From Candidatus Obscuribacterales bacterium (GTDB lineage Bacteria > Cyanobacteriota > Vampirovibrionia > Obscuribacterales > Obscuribacteraceae), in contig CASBPX010000065.1 of the NCBI GenBank assembly GCA_949127735.1, positions 1 to 64,000 of the forward strand: DNA of 64,000 nt. Direction: 5' to 3'. The position numbers and the translations under genes were made by a program. The notes beneath the pieces are model-generated. The model worked only from the letters and a program-made list of their open reading frames with translations, searched no databases and was not told the DNA's origin. Positions 62,491-64,000 of this stretch are shown piece by piece (within the stretch, counting starts at the first letter, position 1; each line of letters begins with the position of its first letter).

Positions 62491-64000
62491 TCTGTCCCAT
62501 CTTCCAGAGCGGACACGATTGCGTCAATCTGTGTCCGCAGTTCCGCTTGCCGGGAAACGATACCAATTAGCTTTGCATTGAGCGCTTGAATGTCCACAGC
62601 TTCGTCTGTATCCTGCTGCTGCACGTATGACGAGACGGCTAGGTTGTAATTATTGGCGGCAATATCAGCATTATCGACGAGTCGGGCGAAGTGCGCGATA
62701 TCTTTTCGTGAGATAAATGCATCGAGAATTTTTTTCTGATTGTCCTCGGTGAGCTTGTTTTTGTTGCCGCCACGCACGAATTCCTCTGAAGCGTTTATAA
62801 AGAGCGTTCCGTTGTCGTGTTTGGATTTCTTTAGCACGATGACGCACGTCGCGATCGTAGTACCAAAAAATAGATCAGGAGGTAATTGGATGACGGTGTC
62901 AACGTAGTTATTGTCGATAAGGTATTGCCGGATTTTTTGCTCTGCGCCACCCCGATAAAGCACACCAGGAAATTCAACAATAGCTGCCGTTCCATTGACA
63001 GCAAGCCAGCTTAAGATATGCATCGTGAAGGCTAGATCGGCTTTGCTCTTCGGCGCTAGCACACCAGCAGGCGCAAACCGGGGGTCGTTGATGAGCAACG
63101 AATTGCTATCGCCAGCCCATTTAATCGAATATGGTGGGTTGGAAACAATGGCCTCAAAAGGTTCGTCATCCCAATGATGCGGGTCTGTGAGTGTGTCACC
63201 ATGAGCGATGTCGAACTTCTCATAGTTCACATCATGCAAGAACATGTTGATTCGACACAGGTTATAGGTCGTCAAATTAACTTCCTGTCCGAAGAAGCCC
63301 TGCCTCACTTTATCCTGTCCCAGCACCTTGGCGAACTTGAGCAGCAACGACCCGGACCCACAGGCTGGATCGTAGACCTTGTTGACCTCTGTCTTACCCA
63401 CCACTGCGATGCGGGCAAGCAACTCAGAGACTTCCTGGGGAGTGTAGAACTCGCCGCCCGATTTGCCCGCCGTGGAGGCATACATTTGCATAAGGTATTC
63501 GTAAGCATCACCAAACAAGTCGATGGTGTTGTCCGAGAAACTTCCCAGCGGAAGATCGCCTATCGCGTCGAGCAGTTTGACGAGCTTTTCGTTTCGTTTG
63601 ATCACGGTGGGACCGAGCTTACCGCTGTTAACGTCGAGGTCGTCGAATAAGCCCTTGAAGTCGTTCTCGCTGTCAGAGCCAATAGCGGAGCCTTCAATGT
63701 CCTTGAACACTTTCGACAGAGTTTCGTTTAGGTTCTCGTCATGCCGCGCTTGCTTGCGCACATTGGCGAACAGATGGGAGGGCAAAACATAGAAGCCCTT
63801 TTCCTTAACTGTCTCGACCCGACCGTATTCAGCATCCTCATCGGATAGATTTGCATAATTGAAACTTTTGTTGCCAGCTTTACGCTCCTGCGCGTTCAGG
63901 TAGGCAGTGAGGTTCTCTGAGATGAAGCGGTAAAACAAAAGACCGAGCACGTAGGTCTTAAAATCCCATCCGTCAACGCTCCCCCGCAAATCATTGGCAA
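62487..64000 (-). CDS. hsdM: Type I restriction enzyme, methyltransferase subunit (5' end outside window)
   Basis: The N6-adenine methyltransferase has motif I KVYDPACGSGSLLLKFAK and motif IV IVSNPPYSIKWAG, with the usual N-terminal HsdM helical domain (GWDFKTYVLGLLFYRFISENL) and the recognition loop GGEFYTPQEVSELLARI. The frame stays open past the track's start as AND-LRGSVDGWDF, a common HsdM beginning, so the true start lies beyond base 64000 and perhaps 10-20 residues are missing. First gene of the hsdM-hsdS-hsdR operon. Confidence 0.95.
   Translation of the reverse strand, partial: ANDLRGSVDGWDFKTYVLGLLFYRFISENLTAYLNAQERKAGNKSFNYANLSDEDAEYGRVETVKEKGFYVLPSHLFANVRKQARHDENLNETLSKVFKDIEGSAIGSDSENDFKGLFDDLDVNSGKLGPTVIKRNEKLVKLLDAIGDLPLGSFSDNTIDLFGDAYEYLMQMYASTAGKSGGEFYTPQEVSELLARIAVVGKTEVNKVYDPACGSGSLLLKFAKVLGQDKVRQGFFGQEVNLTTYNLCRINMFLHDVNYEKFDIAHGDTLTDPHHWDDEPFEAIVSNPPYSIKWAGDSNSLLINDPRFAPAGVLAPKSKADLAFTMHILSWLAVNGTAAIVEFPGVLYRGGAEQKIRQYLIDNNYVDTVIQLPPDLFFGTTIATCVIVLKKSKHDNGTLFINASEEFVRGGNKNKLTEDNQKKILDAFISRKDIAHFARLVDNADIAANNYNLAVSSYVQQQDTDEAVDIQALNAKLIGIVSRQAELRTQIDAIVSALEDGTE

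Noticed and set aside
1-64000. CRISPR arrays or insertion sequences
   Set aside because: I saw no set of three or more regularly spaced repeats and no transposase-like ORF with terminal inverted repeats.

Overview
The window looks like a chromosomal piece from a non-photosynthetic relative of cyanobacteria. My best guess is the Melainabacteria/Vampirovibrionia lineage, Obscuribacterales-like. This is inference, and no 16S gene is present. It rests on a cyanobacterial-style TusA-family protein, many secreted or membrane-anchored TPR proteins, WG-repeat and fasciclin proteins, a 4-hydroxyphenylpyruvate dioxygenase, and the absence of photosynthesis genes. Nearly all genes read as intact bacterial genes with Shine-Dalgarno sites. 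GTG and TTG starts are common.

Layout. (1) 1-13.4 kb is mostly housekeeping: a TusA pair, two TPR proteins, hppD with an unknown partner, a DeoR regulator divergent from a HAD phosphatase and a P-loop kinase, recQ, hisC, tRNA-Gly(UCC) and threonine dehydratase. (2) 13.4-27.1 kb is lineage-specific cell-envelope material: a fasciclin protein, a minus-strand cluster of four TPR proteins plus a VirB4-like ATPase that has lost its P-loop, a phosphodiester-glycosidase-like protein, a methyltransferase and several secreted proteins. (3) 27.3-39.2 kb is a sulfur/redox block: two SulP permeases flanking a universal stress protein, then an ArsR-type regulator with a clear operator, rhodanese-DUF2892, a TSUP exporter, a CstB-like persulfide dioxygenase/rhodanese, a CoA-disulfide-reductase/rhodanese fusion and a 44-aa membrane peptide. 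A lipase/acetolactate-decarboxylase-like fusion and an isolated DsbD N-terminal domain follow. (4) 39.2-42.9 kb is an ars operon (arsR-arsI-arsC-[acr3 remnant]-arsD-arsA) in which the arsenite permease is reduced to its first 40 or so codons. (5) 42.9-49.5 kb is accessory: a frameshifted TSUP remnant, a hemerythrin/RIC protein behind two tandem 18-bp operators, a DUF433 antitoxin whose DUF5615-like toxin is cut by a stop, and a minus-strand run of membrane/secreted proteins.

(6) 49.9 kb to the window end looks like a genomic island. A 47-bp 3' fragment of an elongator tRNA-Met, still followed by the tRNA terminator, sits beside a tyrosine recombinase. Then come a five-gene GTPase-centred conflict system on the plus strand and a type I restriction-modification locus (hsdR-hsdS-hsdM) on the minus strand, running off the right edge. 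The conflict system encodes a metallophosphoesterase with an adaptor-like tail, a helical GASH-like protein, two P-loop GTPases and a GAP1-like protein. It is the best candidate for a little-described biological system here: all genes overlap or nearly touch, so it should be made as one unit.

All family assignments come from reading motifs in the translations, without database searches. Start sites were adjusted from the ORF track where a ribosome binding site, signal peptide or ATGA/GTGA overlap argued for it.
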